Source of the DNA: Patescibacteria group bacterium
GTDB lineage: Bacteria; Patescibacteriota; Minisyncoccia; Phycocordibacterales; SBAW01
Direction of reading: 5' to 3'
Assembly (NCBI GenBank): GCA_028866155.1
Contig: JAGWIT010000003.1
Span: forward strand, 1-41,612
Length of the DNA: 41,612 bases
In this document: one piece after another, positions 31,081-39,202 of the stretch
Layout of the letters: each line of letters opens with the position of its first letter
Numbering within the stretch: the first letter of the stretch is position 1
Translations under genes and position numbers: made by a program
Notes under the pieces: generated by a model
Told to the model about the DNA's origin: nothing
The model's input: only the letters and a program-made list of their open reading frames with translations
The model's database searches: none

Positions 31081-31326
31081 ATGCGCTACATCGAACACAT
31101 CAAAACCAAATCGACCCACGAGCGCCGCGCGCACGCGATACAAATGTCGTCTGCGATTTTGATAGTGGTGTTTTTGGTCTGGGTGTCGACGCTCGGATGG
31201 CGTTTTGCCTCAATCCCGCCGCAAACCGCCAGCTCGGATGTCTCGCAGACTGCGAGCGTGGTGCAGGCGAGCAATGGGAACGCAACTTTGTTAGTATCCA
31301 CGACGACCGACAGTTACGGGCAATAA
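31081..31326 (+). CDS. Small one-helix membrane protein
   Basis: 81 residues: a basic cytoplasmic N-terminus (MRYIEHIKTKSTHERRAHAI), one transmembrane helix (about 23-43, MSSAILIVVFLVWVSTLGW), then a Ser/Thr-rich outer tail. It starts 31 bp after the MBL-fold gene and 3 bp separate its stop from gyrA, so it is probably co-transcribed. I do not recognise a family. Confidence 0.7.
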   Translation: MRYIEHIKTKSTHERRAHAIQMSSAILIVVFLVWVSTLGWRFASIPPQTASSDVSQTASVVQASNGNATLLVSTTTDSYGQ

Positions 31327-31329
31327 ACT

Positions 31330-33807
31330 ATGGCTAAGGAAAAAGAAGAAAACGCGCCTCAACCGGGCAGCGAACATAAAAACGTGATAGAACGCAACAT
31401 CTCAACCGAGATGCGCGAGTCATACCTCGACTACGCGATGTCGGTCATTACCAGCCGCGCTCTCCCGGACGTGCGCGACGGGCTCAAGCCCGTGCATCGC
31501 CGCATCCTCTACGCGATGCACCGCATGGGGCTCACGCCGCAAGCGCGATTTCGCAAGTCGGCGGCGGTCGTGGGCGACGTGCTCGGCAAATACCATCCGC
31601 ACGGCGATGCGTCGGTGTATGACGCGATGGTCAAGATGGCGCAGGACTTCTCGATGCGCTATCCGCTCATCATCGGGCAGGGCAACTTCGGTTCAATCGA
31701 CGGCGACTCGGCCGCGGCCATGCGCTACACCGAGGCCAAGATGTCGAGGATGGCAGAGCAGTTGCTCGGCGATTTGGAGAAAGACACCGTCAACTGGCGG
31801 CCCAACTACGACGGCACTCTTAAAGAGCCCGAGGTTTTGCCCGCGGCGGTGCCCAACATTTTGCTCAACGGCACTTTAGGCATCGCGGTCGGCATGGCCA
31901 CTTCTATCCCTCCGCACAACCTGCAGGAGCTCTCCGCGGCGCTCACGCATCTCATCGAAAACCCCTCGGCATCGGTCGAGGATTTGATGGAGTTCGTCAC
32001 CGGTCCCGACTTTCCGACGGGGGCGGTCGCGTTTAATAAAAAAGATTTGCTCCACGCCTACTCCACCGGCAAGGGCGGCGTCGTCGTGCGCGGCAATGCC
32101 GAAATTGTTGAGGGCAAAAAGGGCGATTTTCAAATTATCATCAACTCGATACCCTACCGCGTCAACAAGGCCGACCTTATCGTGCGCATAGCCGACCTGG
32201 TTCGCGACAAAAAAATCGACGGCATCCGGGGGCTCCGCGACGAGTCGACACGCGACATCCGCGTGGTCGTCGACCTCAAGCAGGGCGCGCATCCGCAAAA
32301 GATCCTCAACTATCTCTACAAGCACACGGCGCTCGAGGACACCTTCCACTTCAACATGGTGGTATTGGTCGACGGCGTGCCGCAAACGCTGTCGCTCAAA
32401 GGCATTTTGCAGGAGTTCATCAAGCATCGCAAAGAGGTGGTCAAACGCCGCACCCAATTTGATTTGACGAAGGCGCAGGAGCGAGAGCACATCCTTCTTG
32501 GCCTCAAAAAAGCGCTCGACCACATCGACGAAATAATCAAGATAATCCGCGCGTCAAAGGACGTGCCCGAGGCGCACCAGAACTTGGTTAAGCGATTTAA
32601 ATTCTCGGATCTTCAGACCGCGGCGATTTTGGAGATGAAGCTCTCGCGCCTCGCCAATCTCGAGCGCAAGAAGGTCGAGGACGAATTGAAAGAGGTGCAG
32701 GCGCTCATCGAAGAGCTCACCGCGCTTTTAAATTCTGAGAAAAAGATGCTCGGAGTTATCAAAACCGAGATAGTCGAGATTGCCAAAAAACATGGAGACG
32801 AGCGCGAGACAAAAATAGTCAAAGGCGCCGCGGGCATCATCAACATTGAGGACCTCGTGCCCGACGAAGAGCAGGTGCTCGTGCTCACGGCCGGCGGCTA
32901 TGTGAAGCGCACCAACCCCGAGGAGTTTCGCAAGCAAAAGCGCGGCGGCGTGGGCGTCATTGACCTCGACACCAAAGAGGAGGACTTTGTCACAACCTTC
33001 CTCACCACCTCGACCCACAGCGACCTGCTCTTTTTTACCGACCTCGGCAAGGCCTATCAAATAAAGTTCTATGAGCTTCCCGAGGGGAAGCGCTCAACCA
33101 AGGGCAAGGCGATTGTCAACTTCCTCTCCGTCTCTGACAAAGAAAAGGTGACGAGCGTCCTGCCGATGCGCAAGAACCAGAAGGAGGGTGAAAAGTTTCT
33201 CTATATGATAACCAAGCAGGGCGTCGCTAAAAAAGTGGATGCGACGGCGTTCCACGATGTGCGGCGCTCGGGATTGATTGCGCAAAAACTCCAAAAGGGC
33301 GACGAGCTTATCGCCGCGCTCTTGGTTGAAAAGGGCGACGAGATTGTGCTCTCGAGCGCCAAGGGGCAGGCTATTCGTTTTAAAGAAAGCGATATCCGCG
33401 CGATGGGGCGCGCCGCAGGCGGCGTGCGCGGGATGAAGTTAAAGAGCGGCGACTTCATTGTCGGCGCCGACGTGGTGAAAAAGGGAGTCAAAGACCTCGA
33501 GGTGTTGGTCGTGTCGCGCAACGGCTACGGCAAAACAACGCCCACCGCGCAGTATAAAACCCAAAAAAGAGGCGGCGGCGGCATCAAAACAATCAAAGTG
33601 ACCCCTAAAACCGGCCCGCTCATTGCCGCAAAAGTGATTTCTAAAGAAGAAGGCGTAGGCGAGGATGAAATTGTCGTCGTGTCCCAAAAAGGCCAGGTCA
33701 TCCGCACCGAGCTCAAACAAATCCCATCGCTCTCCCGCGGCACCCAAGGCGTGCGCATAATGAAACTGAGGGAAGGCGACGCGATTGCCAGCTTCGTTTG
33801 TTTATAA
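31330..33807 (+). CDS. gyrA: DNA gyrase subunit A
   Basis: 825 residues. The catalytic tyrosine is Y133 in AMRYTEAKMS, and the breakage-reunion domain, coiled coil (about 375-490) and six-bladed C-terminal domain (about 515-820) are all present. The loop that confers quinolone response reads HPHGDASVYD: the position of E. coli Ser83 is Ala (A94) and Asp87 is conserved (D98). The GyrA box is degenerate (KQKRGGVG instead of QRRGGKG), so supercoiling may be weak and a ParC-like role cannot be excluded. It starts 3 bp after the small membrane-protein gene. Confidence 0.95.
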   Translation: MAKEKEENAPQPGSEHKNVIERNISTEMRESYLDYAMSVITSRALPDVRDGLKPVHRRILYAMHRMGLTPQARFRKSAAVVGDVLGKYHPHGDASVYDAMVKMAQDFSMRYPLIIGQGNFGSIDGDSAAAMRYTEAKMSRMAEQLLGDLEKDTVNWRPNYDGTLKEPEVLPAAVPNILLNGTLGIAVGMATSIPPHNLQELSAALTHLIENPSASVEDLMEFVTGPDFPTGAVAFNKKDLLHAYSTGKGGVVVRGNAEIVEGKKGDFQIIINSIPYRVNKADLIVRIADLVRDKKIDGIRGLRDESTRDIRVVVDLKQGAHPQKILNYLYKHTALEDTFHFNMVVLVDGVPQTLSLKGILQEFIKHRKEVVKRRTQFDLTKAQEREHILLGLKKALDHIDEIIKIIRASKDVPEAHQNLVKRFKFSDLQTAAILEMKLSRLANLERKKVEDELKEVQALIEELTALLNSEKKMLGVIKTEIVEIAKKHGDERETKIVKGAAGIINIEDLVPDEEQVLVLTAGGYVKRTNPEEFRKQKRGGVGVIDLDTKEEDFVTTFLTTSTHSDLLFFTDLGKAYQIKFYELPEGKRSTKGKAIVNFLSVSDKEKVTSVLPMRKNQKEGEKFLYMITKQGVAKKVDATAFHDVRRSGLIAQKLQKGDELIAALLVEKGDEIVLSSAKGQAIRFKESDIRAMGRAAGGVRGMKLKSGDFIVGADVVKKGVKDLEVLVVSRNGYGKTTPTAQYKTQKRGGGGIKTIKVTPKTGPLIAAKVISKEEGVGEDEIVVVSQKGQVIRTELKQIPSLSRGTQGVRIMKLREGDAIASFVCL

Positions 33808-33813
33808 AAATTT

Positions 33814-34263
33814 ATGGTGCAGTCTAAATATTTTCCTGACGCGTTTTATCGGGTGTCGATCAAGGGCGTGCTGGTCGAAGATGACCAACTTATGTTGGTT
33901 GAGGACAGCGAGAGTCTTCCTATTGAGTGGGAGTTGCCCGGCGGGGGTTTGGACTTCGGCGAGAATTTCCGCGGGGCTCTGGCACGTGAAATTAAAGAGG
34001 AGATGGGGCTTGAGGTCACAAAAATTGCTGACAAGCCACTTTATATGTACACCCACAAACGTTTTGAGCGTCGTGAGATGGACTGGTTTTGGGTGCTCAT
34101 TATGGCCTACCCGATTAAATTAGACTACAAAAAGTTTATTCCGACTGACTCCTGTCTCTCGATTAAGTTTATGACAAAGGAGGAAATGTTTGCCGATAAA
34201 GACAATATAGCTGATCAAATTCGTCCGCTCGTCGATCTCTTCAACCCTGCAGATTTCAAGTGA
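33814..34263 (+). CDS. NUDIX hydrolase
   Basis: 149 residues with a complete Nudix box GGGLDFGENFRGALAREIKE then EMGLEV (about 47-72). The N-terminal strand VSIKGVLVEDDQLMLVE and the WELPGGG turn fit a housecleaning or nucleotide-sugar/triphosphate hydrolase; the substrate is unknown. It starts 6 bp after gyrA. It is a different subgroup from the NUDIX in the accessory island. Confidence 0.9.
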   Translation: MVQSKYFPDAFYRVSIKGVLVEDDQLMLVEDSESLPIEWELPGGGLDFGENFRGALAREIKEEMGLEVTKIADKPLYMYTHKRFERREMDWFWVLIMAYPIKLDYKKFIPTDSCLSIKFMTKEEMFADKDNIADQIRPLVDLFNPADFK

Positions 34264-34286
34264 TCATCTACCAAAGATTTTGAGGT

Positions 34287-34817
34287 ATGAAACCGATTGC
34301 ACTAGATTTGTTACATAAAGAAAGAGTGTGTGTTTTGGCGGTGCCTATGGGGGGCGGCGAGCCGCATGCTGCGGTGGTGCACTACTCGCAGCAAACCGAC
34401 CCGGTTAAGATTTTTATACAAACATACCCGACAGTTAAAGTGCAGGCGATTAAAGACAGGGGAGGCAGGGCGCCTGCAGCGGTCGTGGTGGGGCTTGATG
34501 AGGCGGCGTTTGTGACGCTCCAAATGCACGGGCAGGTGCGTATTGTTTCCGACTCGGCCGAGCTCGAGCAAGTTTACAAAATACACTACGCCAAACACCC
34601 CGATGCCGAAAAATATAAGAGTGCGACTACCATTTTCCTAGAATTTACCCCCACTTGGTGGCGCTATTCGGATTTTAAAACAGACCCAGAGACGACGGTT
34701 GAAGGGAAATTAGGATCACTTACAAGGATTTTGAGAAGGTTGATATACGTGCGGGACGTATTATTGACGTGCAGGATTTTCCTGAGGCTCGCAAGGCCGC
34801 CTATAAACTCGAGATAG
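34287..34817 (+). CDS. Pyridoxamine 5'-phosphate oxidase-like flavin-binding protein, with non-native 3' end
   Basis: 176 residues as an open frame, about 138 of them native. The split-barrel features are VCVLAVPMGGGEPHAAVVHY, KIFIQTYPTVKVQAI, HGQVRIVSDSAELEQVYKIH and FLEFTPTWWRYSDFKTDPE, as in the PNPOx-like superfamily. The tail after about position 34,700 is basic and Arg/Leu-rich (LTRILRRLIYVRDVLLTC), and the same DNA codes in another frame for the CsaA-like N-terminus. The normal end was therefore probably lost by a small indel, or this is a sequencing error. Confidence 0.72.
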   Translation: MKPIALDLLHKERVCVLAVPMGGGEPHAAVVHYSQQTDPVKIFIQTYPTVKVQAIKDRGGRAPAAVVVGLDEAAFVTLQMHGQVRIVSDSAELEQVYKIHYAKHPDAEKYKSATTIFLEFTPTWWRYSDFKTDPETTVEGKLGSLTRILRRLIYVRDVLLTCRIFLRLARPPINSR

Positions 34818-35050
34818 ATTTCGGGCCGGAGATCGGCGTCAAGCAATCGAGCGTGCAGGCGCCAGGCGCGCATACAAAAGAAGAGTTGGTGGGGAGTCTG
34901 GTGTGCTGTGTCGTGAACTTTCCGGTCAAGCGCGTCGGGCCATTTGAGTCCGAAGTGTTGACACTCGGCTTCAAGAACAACGCCGGTAATGGCTGGGTGC
35001 TCATTGAACCCAAAAAAGATTCTGTTGAAATTGGGGGTAAACTGCAATGA
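34769..35050 (+). CDS. CsaA-like tRNA-binding domain protein
   Basis: 93 residues from GTG 34769, but homology clearly extends upstream in frame to about 34709 (ITYKDFEKVDIRAGRIIDV). No ATG, GTG or TTG exists there; ATC 34715 with GAAGGG eight bases ahead or ATT 34709 are possible non-standard starts. Motifs are DFPEARKAAYKLEIDFGPEI, ELVGSLVCCVVNFPVKRVG and SEVLTLGF, the OB-fold of the CsaA/EMAP-II family that binds tRNA or acts as a secretion chaperone. It overlaps the next gene by 4 bp (ATGA). Confidence 0.85.
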   Translation: MQDFPEARKAAYKLEIDFGPEIGVKQSSVQAPGAHTKEELVGSLVCCVVNFPVKRVGPFESEVLTLGFKNNAGNGWVLIEPKKDSVEIGGKLQ

Positions 35051-35448
35051 AAAAACTATACGTTGGCTGTAGCCTAACGCAGGCGCCTGAAGATTTTAAA
35101 CAACGGGTTGAAGACCTGAAAAATCTCCTACGAAAAGATTTTGAAATTTTAGATTTCATTGGAGTTATTGCGGGGACTCCGGCCGATGTGTATCTTTGGG
35201 ACATACACGAGTGCGTCGCCAAATGCGATGTGTTTATAGCTATTTGTGATTATCCCGCAATCGGACTGGGATATGAACTCGGTGTTGCGGTCGAGCAGCT
35301 TAAAAAACCAACGCTCGCCTTAGCGCACAAAGATGCAAAAATTTCTCGACTTCTTTTGGGTATTGAATTGCCTTATTATAAATTTGCGAGATACGAAAAT
35401 ATGGGAGAAATCCCAAAAATTTTAGCAGATTTTATTGATAAAATTTAA
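35047..35448 (+). CDS. Nucleoside 2-deoxyribosyltransferase-like protein
   Basis: 133 residues. The start KKLYVGCSLTQAPEDFKQRV, the segment GTPADVYLWDIHECVAKCDV and GLGYELGVAVEQLKKPTLAL fit the Rossmann-like fold of nucleoside 2-deoxyribosyltransferases, with E and D residues at expected catalytic places. The family also includes broader N-glycosidases of the same fold. It overlaps the CsaA-like gene by 4 bp and is followed 3 bp later by a tiny gene. Confidence 0.8.
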   Translation: MKKLYVGCSLTQAPEDFKQRVEDLKNLLRKDFEILDFIGVIAGTPADVYLWDIHECVAKCDVFIAICDYPAIGLGYELGVAVEQLKKPTLALAHKDAKISRLLLGIELPYYKFARYENMGEIPKILADFIDKI

Positions 35449-35451
35449 AGT

Positions 35452-35628
35452 ATGATTTGCCCGTTTTGCGAGCCGAAACAGCGGGTGTTGGTGGCGCATA
35501 TGTACTACCACGTCTTGCCGCGCGATTTTAAGGACCGGATGCATCAGCTCGTCGATATCCATGACCCGACGCTTTTCGAAGATCTCTCGCCAGAAGAGCA
35601 CGACCGCATCGCAAAACTGCTTGAATAA
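35452..35628 (+). CDS. Tiny protein with CxxC motif (58 residues)
   Basis: Reading from ATG 35452: MICPFCEPKQRVLVAHMYYH, then VLPRDFKDRMHQLVDIHDPT and LFEDLSPEEHDRIAKLLE, stop TAA 35626-35628. CPFC plus nearby His suggests a metal or redox site. It begins 3 bp after the deoxyribosyltransferase-like gene, and the reading frame has no internal stops or odd composition. No family is recognised. Confidence 0.6.
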   Translation: MICPFCEPKQRVLVAHMYYHVLPRDFKDRMHQLVDIHDPTLFEDLSPEEHDRIAKLLE

Positions 35629-35740
35629 ATCACAAAATTTGATATACTTTTACTCAGCAAACGAATCAAAAAAAGGTTGAAACTTTTTTGCCCGACGCGC
35701 GTATACATATACAGAGACAACAGAAGGGGAGACTTCTCGA

Positions 35741-35983
35741 ATGTCCAATGTTCTTTTTGCTGAAAAATCCACTAGCGTTCGATTCGCGTCGCTCGACGAG
35801 GTCGAGAAGGCTATCAAAATTTTTGCCGCCGACCCGGTCATCGATATGGTCTTGCTTGGCGATGCCGAGCTTCTGTGGGATTTGTCCGGATACGAACTAC
35901 GCGTCCCCGCCCGTGCGGATGGGCGCATCGAGCTGTTGCTCGACCGTTATGAAGTCCCGTTTGTCTTGCAGTCTGCCGACTGA
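35741..35983 (+). CDS. Small hypothetical protein, 80 residues
   Basis: Acidic, alpha/beta-like: SNVLFAEKSTSVRFASLDEV, KAIKIFAADPVIDMVLLGDA, RIELLLDRYEVPFVLQ. A strong AGAAGGGGAG site lies about nine bases before the ATG, which supports translation. It ends just before a strong terminator, so it is probably a single-gene unit. No family is recognised. Confidence 0.7.
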   Translation: MSNVLFAEKSTSVRFASLDEVEKAIKIFAADPVIDMVLLGDAELLWDLSGYELRVPARADGRIELLLDRYEVPFVLQSAD

Positions 35984-35989
35984 CGTCCT

Positions 35990-36023
35990 GCCCGCCTTGC
36001 GCACAGCGCAGGCGGGCATTTTC
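35990..36023 (+). terminator. Terminator after the 80-residue gene
   Basis: GCCCGCCT-t-GCGC-aca-GCGC-AGGCGGGC followed by ATTTTC. A strong 12-bp stem with one bulge. Confidence 0.8.
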
Positions 36024-36059
36024 ATGTAAGAATCACACCGCTCGTGCGTATATATAAGC

Positions 36060-36203
36060 ATGAGGGCAAAGATCTGGAACACGCGCGGCATACTCGGGCT
36101 CATCGCGCTGGCGCTTGTTGCCGTGCTTCTCTACTCGGCCGCCGGCGCGTTTATCCTGCACGCCGGCCAGAGCGCAGCTGCCGTGAGCGCCGCCTCAAGA
36201 TAA
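36060..36203 (+). CDS. Tiny membrane protein (47 residues)
   Basis: From ATG 36060: MRAKIWNTRGILGLIALALV, then AVLLYSAAGAFILHAGQSAA and AVSAASR, stop TAA 36201-36203. A basic start is followed by one hydrophobic helix and a Ser/Ala tail. TATATAA lies just upstream and could be a promoter -10. It lies directly ahead of the methyltransferase gene. Support is codon composition and topology only. Confidence 0.45.
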   Translation: MRAKIWNTRGILGLIALALVAVLLYSAAGAFILHAGQSAAAVSAASR

Positions 36204-36229
36204 TTTTTTGGGTGCTATACTCAAGCCAA

Positions 36230-36769
36230 ATGGAGGAGAGTTCGTTCCTACACCCCAAGCGGGCGGTACGCGCGGCAAAAATCCACGAAGGCATGCGCGT
36301 TGCCGATTTTAACGCTGGAGCGGGATTTTTTACACGCGCGGCGGCGCGCGCAGCCGGCCCCGAGGGAGTGGTGTGGGCAGTCGACGCCAACCGCGACCTC
36401 CTGCCGCGGATAAAAAACCTCAGCGTCGGCGAAGGGCTGCACAACGTCGAGGTTATGCATGGCGATGTCTCGCGCGCAGAGGGGAGCAACCTGCCGGCAG
36501 AGTCGTTCGATTTTTGCCTTGCGGCCAATCTTTTGTTCGGCGTCGAGGACAAGGCGGCCACCTTGCGCGAGATGCGCCGCGTGCTCAAACCCCGCGGCAA
36601 GGCGCTCGTCATCGATTGGCGAGGCTCTTTTGGGGGCCTCGGGCCGCATCCAAGCCACGTGGTCACGGCGGCCGCCGCCAAAGAGCTGGCTGGGGACGAG
36701 GGCTTTACCATTTTGGAGGATATCCCGGCGGGCGAGTACCACTGGGGATTCGTCGCGCGCAAAAAATAA
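36230..36769 (+). CDS. Class I SAM-dependent methyltransferase
   Basis: 179 residues from ATG 36230 (MEESSFLHPKRAVRAAKI); longer in-frame starts add a basic non-homologous leader. The SAM-binding motif is VADFNAGAGFFTRAAARAAG, with the acidic residue in WAVDANRDLL, then MHGDVSRAEG and EMRRVLKPRGKALVIDW. This is the Methyltransf_11/UbiE-like fold. It has an Asn-Ala instead of the usual Gly-Cys/Ser-Gly at motif I, a conservative variation. Substrate unknown. It starts 26 bp after the tiny membrane-protein gene. Confidence 0.85.
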   Translation: MEESSFLHPKRAVRAAKIHEGMRVADFNAGAGFFTRAAARAAGPEGVVWAVDANRDLLPRIKNLSVGEGLHNVEVMHGDVSRAEGSNLPAESFDFCLAANLLFGVEDKAATLREMRRVLKPRGKALVIDWRGSFGGLGPHPSHVVTAAAAKELAGDEGFTILEDIPAGEYHWGFVARKK

Positions 36770-36798
36770 ACTGCAGGTACAATGGATAGGGTACGCGC

Positions 36799-38100
36799 AT
36801 GAATCATCTCTCCACATTCCAGATAATAGTCTTCGGCTTGTCTATCTTTTTTCTTATCCTTGGCGTGGGTATCTTTGCCGCGTTTGGCGGGCTTCTCGGG
36901 GGCTCGAGCGTCGGGCCGGTCACGGTGTGGGGCACGATGGACGCCTCGGTCATGAGCAATTTGCTCGCGACCCTGCGCCAATCGGACAAAACATTTGAGA
37001 ACGTGCAGTATATCCAAAAAGACCCTGCGACCTACGACACCAACCTGGTGAGCGCAATGGCCGCAGGCACCGGCCCCGATCTCTTTTTGGTCTCGCAGGA
37101 CACGGTCTCGTCTTTTGCCGACAAGATAAAGGCCATTCCGTACGGCAGCTACTCGCAGGCGCAGTTTACCGGTTCGTTCATCGACGAAGGCCAGCTTTTT
37201 TTGACCAACACTGGCGCGCTGGCTTTGCCGTTTAGCATCGACCCGCTGGTGATGTACTACAACCGCGACCTTTTTGCCGCCGCGGGCCTTGCCCAGGCGC
37301 CCAAATATTGGAATGATTTCCTCACTATCGCGCCAAAAATAACCTCGCTCGATACTAACTCGAATGTTCAAAAAAGCGCCGTCGCGCTCGGGGTGTGGCC
37401 GAACATCGACCATGCCAAGGACATCCTCTCGACGCTCTTTATGCAGGCGGGAGATCCGATAATCGTGCGCGGCTCCGACGGCTCGCTGGTGCCGGTCTTC
37501 GGCCAGACGCCCGTGAACGCGCCGGCCAACCCCGCCGAGTCGGCTCTGCGCTTTTATACCGAGTTCGCCGACCCCTCAAAAACCACCTACTCGTGGAACG
37601 CCTCTTTGCCCGAGGCCTCTATAGCGTTTACCTCCGGCGATGTGGCAGTATACTTCGGTTTTGCCAGCGAATATCCGAGCTTAGCCGCACGCAACCCAAA
37701 CCTGCACTTTAGTGCGGCACTCCTCCCGCAGCTCCAAGGCAACTCCTCTCAGCTGACGTTCGGCGAGCTCACGAGCGTCGCCATATCGCGCACCGCGCAC
37801 AACCCTGCCGGCGCGCTCGCGGTGGCCGAAAAGCTGACCGGCCAGCAAGCGATTTTGCTTTTGACGCAGGCCGAAGGGTTGCCGCCGGTACGCCGCGATG
37901 TCATCGTCGACACCTCGAGCAGCGCCGCCCTGCAGGTGTTCGTGCAGTCGAGCCTGCTCTCCAAAGCGTGGCTTGACCCCGCACCCGCGCAGACAAACGC
38001 CATCTTCAAGACCATGATCGAGTCGGTCATCAGCGGAGCCGAGCAGCCCGCGGGCGCCGTGTCGCTCGGCGCGCAGTCGCTCGCGCAAATTTCGCACTAA
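36799..38100 (+). CDS. Membrane-anchored solute-binding-like protein (family 1)
   Basis: 433 residues. An N-terminal transmembrane helix or uncleaved signal (about 8-34) is followed by a two-lobed fold like bacterial extracellular solute-binding proteins of the sugar type: VTVWGTMDASVMSNLLATLR, GTGPDLFLVSQDTV, YGSYSQAQF, LPFSIDPLVMYYNRDLFAAA and AIAFTSGDVAVYFGFAS-type blocks. No ABC permeases are beside it; the next five genes are pilin-like proteins, 2 bp apart at the start. In this context it could be an adhesive or capture subunit rather than an importer component. Inference. Confidence 0.82.
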   Translation: MNHLSTFQIIVFGLSIFFLILGVGIFAAFGGLLGGSSVGPVTVWGTMDASVMSNLLATLRQSDKTFENVQYIQKDPATYDTNLVSAMAAGTGPDLFLVSQDTVSSFADKIKAIPYGSYSQAQFTGSFIDEGQLFLTNTGALALPFSIDPLVMYYNRDLFAAAGLAQAPKYWNDFLTIAPKITSLDTNSNVQKSAVALGVWPNIDHAKDILSTLFMQAGDPIIVRGSDGSLVPVFGQTPVNAPANPAESALRFYTEFADPSKTTYSWNASLPEASIAFTSGDVAVYFGFASEYPSLAARNPNLHFSAALLPQLQGNSSQLTFGELTSVAISRTAHNPAGALAVAEKLTGQQAILLLTQAEGLPPVRRDVIVDTSSSAALQVFVQSSLLSKAWLDPAPAQTNAIFKTMIESVISGAEQPAGAVSLGAQSLAQISH

Positions 38101-38101
38101 C

Positions 38102-38323
38102 ATGTCCCACGACCTCATCAACACGGTTATGGCGCTCCTCTTTGCGGTGGCGCTGGTGTGTGTGGGGTGGGGGATGGCGATGTATTTTTATGAGATGGGG
38201 AGCGACGAGGGCAAGAAAGAATACAAGGGCCTGCTTCTCAACAGTGTTTCGGCGCTGGTATTATTGATGATAATCTACGCCGTTTTGGAGTGGCTCAGGG
38301 GAGCCGTGGGCGGATTTTTTTAG
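38102..38323 (+). CDS. Two-helix membrane protein, pilin-like (1)
   Basis: 73 residues: helix about 8-29 (MALLFAVALVCVGWGMAMYF), a short polar loop with EMGSDEGKKEYKG, and helix about 45-66 (SALVLLMIIYAVLEWL). No signal peptide. The two-helix hairpin with a charged loop is shared by the next four genes. It begins 2 bp after the solute-binding-like gene. Confidence 0.7.
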   Translation: MSHDLINTVMALLFAVALVCVGWGMAMYFYEMGSDEGKKEYKGLLLNSVSALVLLMIIYAVLEWLRGAVGGFF

Positions 38324-38338
38324 CTATATACTAGAGAC

Positions 38339-38764
38339 ATGAAGCGAATTATTTTTGCAACCATAATTGCCGGGTCGATTATCCTTGTGCCTGTCCTCAC
38401 TTTTGCGCAAAGTAATCCCGCCACCGGTGGTGTGAGTAATCCCGTGTCCGGTGGTCAAACATCCTACACCGTTCAAAACCCGCTCGCGGCTAACAGCTTT
38501 TGCGGCCTTGTCCAAAATTTGCTGAAGGCGGCACTCGCCATCGGCATCCCCATCGCGGTGCTCTTCATAGTCTACGCAGGTTTTAAGTTTGTTCTGGCGC
38601 AGGGCAACTCCACCAAGCTTGAAGAAGCGAGAAACAATTTTATGTGGACAGTCGTCGGCATCGGGATATTCCTCGGCGCATGGCTCTTGGCGAGCGTCGT
38701 TGCCAACACCATCAATGCGCTCGGCTCCGGCGGCAACCAGCCCAACATCATCTCTTGCAATTAA
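38339..38764 (+). CDS. TrbC/VirB2-like pilin protein (2)
   Basis: 141 residues. A signal peptide (about 1-23, ending TFAQS), a Ser/Gly/Asn-rich outer part, then two helices (about 58-84 and 105-128) separated by a polar loop (KFVLAQGNSTKLEEARNNFM). This is the layout of VirB2/TrbC-type pilins of type IV secretion systems. One Cys sits before each end of the helix region (FCGLV and IISCN), perhaps a disulphide. It lies 15 bp after gene 1 of the array. Confidence 0.72.
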   Translation: MKRIIFATIIAGSIILVPVLTFAQSNPATGGVSNPVSGGQTSYTVQNPLAANSFCGLVQNLLKAALAIGIPIAVLFIVYAGFKFVLAQGNSTKLEEARNNFMWTVVGIGIFLGAWLLASVVANTINALGSGGNQPNIISCN

Positions 38765-38769
38765 TTAAT

Positions 38770-39126
38770 ATGGGACTGCTCAACTCGGGCGCGACATTTG
38801 CTTCGATAGTAGAAAGCGTCATCTTGCTCATCAACCTTCTCTTGGGGGTGCTCGCGGCGCTCGCTATTGTCGTGTTCTTTTACGGTTTGGTCCTCTATGT
38901 ATACAAATCGGGCGACGCCCACGCGCACGAAGAAGGGCGCGAGCGGATAGTGTGGAGCCTTATAGCGCTCTTTGCCCTTTTTTCTATCTGGGGGATCCTG
39001 GCGCTCCTGCAGATATCTTTTTTTGGCGGGACCGTGATGAACTCGGGCACTTATTCGCCTTCGTATGGCAATACGAGTGCCCAAAGTTCTGGCACTTTTC
39101 AATCAAGCAGCAATGCTATCTATTAA
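38770..39126 (+). CDS. Two-helix membrane protein, pilin-like (3)
   Basis: 118 residues from ATG 38770. Helix about 14-42 (ESVILLINLLLGVLAALAIV then VFFYGLVLYVY), loop KSGDAHAHEEGRE, helix about 59-82 (WSLIALFALFSIWGILAL), then a Ser/Gly/Thr/Tyr-rich tail. It shares with copies 4 and 5 the F-F-x-Y-G-L-x-x-Y motif and an L-x-x-x-x-S-x-W-G-I end. No cleavable signal is visible. It follows gene 2 by 5 bp. Confidence 0.7.
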   Translation: MGLLNSGATFASIVESVILLINLLLGVLAALAIVVFFYGLVLYVYKSGDAHAHEEGRERIVWSLIALFALFSIWGILALLQISFFGGTVMNSGTYSPSYGNTSAQSSGTFQSSSNAIY

Positions 39127-39202
39127 GTGCCTATCCACACGTCATCCTTGTGCGCTTTCGCCCGCCTGTTAGAGTTAGGGAGTAACCACACATCTTATAT
39201 TT

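Noticed and set aside
36151..37413. A 420-codon minus-strand frame opposite the methyltransferase and solute-binding genes
   Set aside because: Antisense shadow of two clear genes in GC-rich DNA; no recognisable domain.
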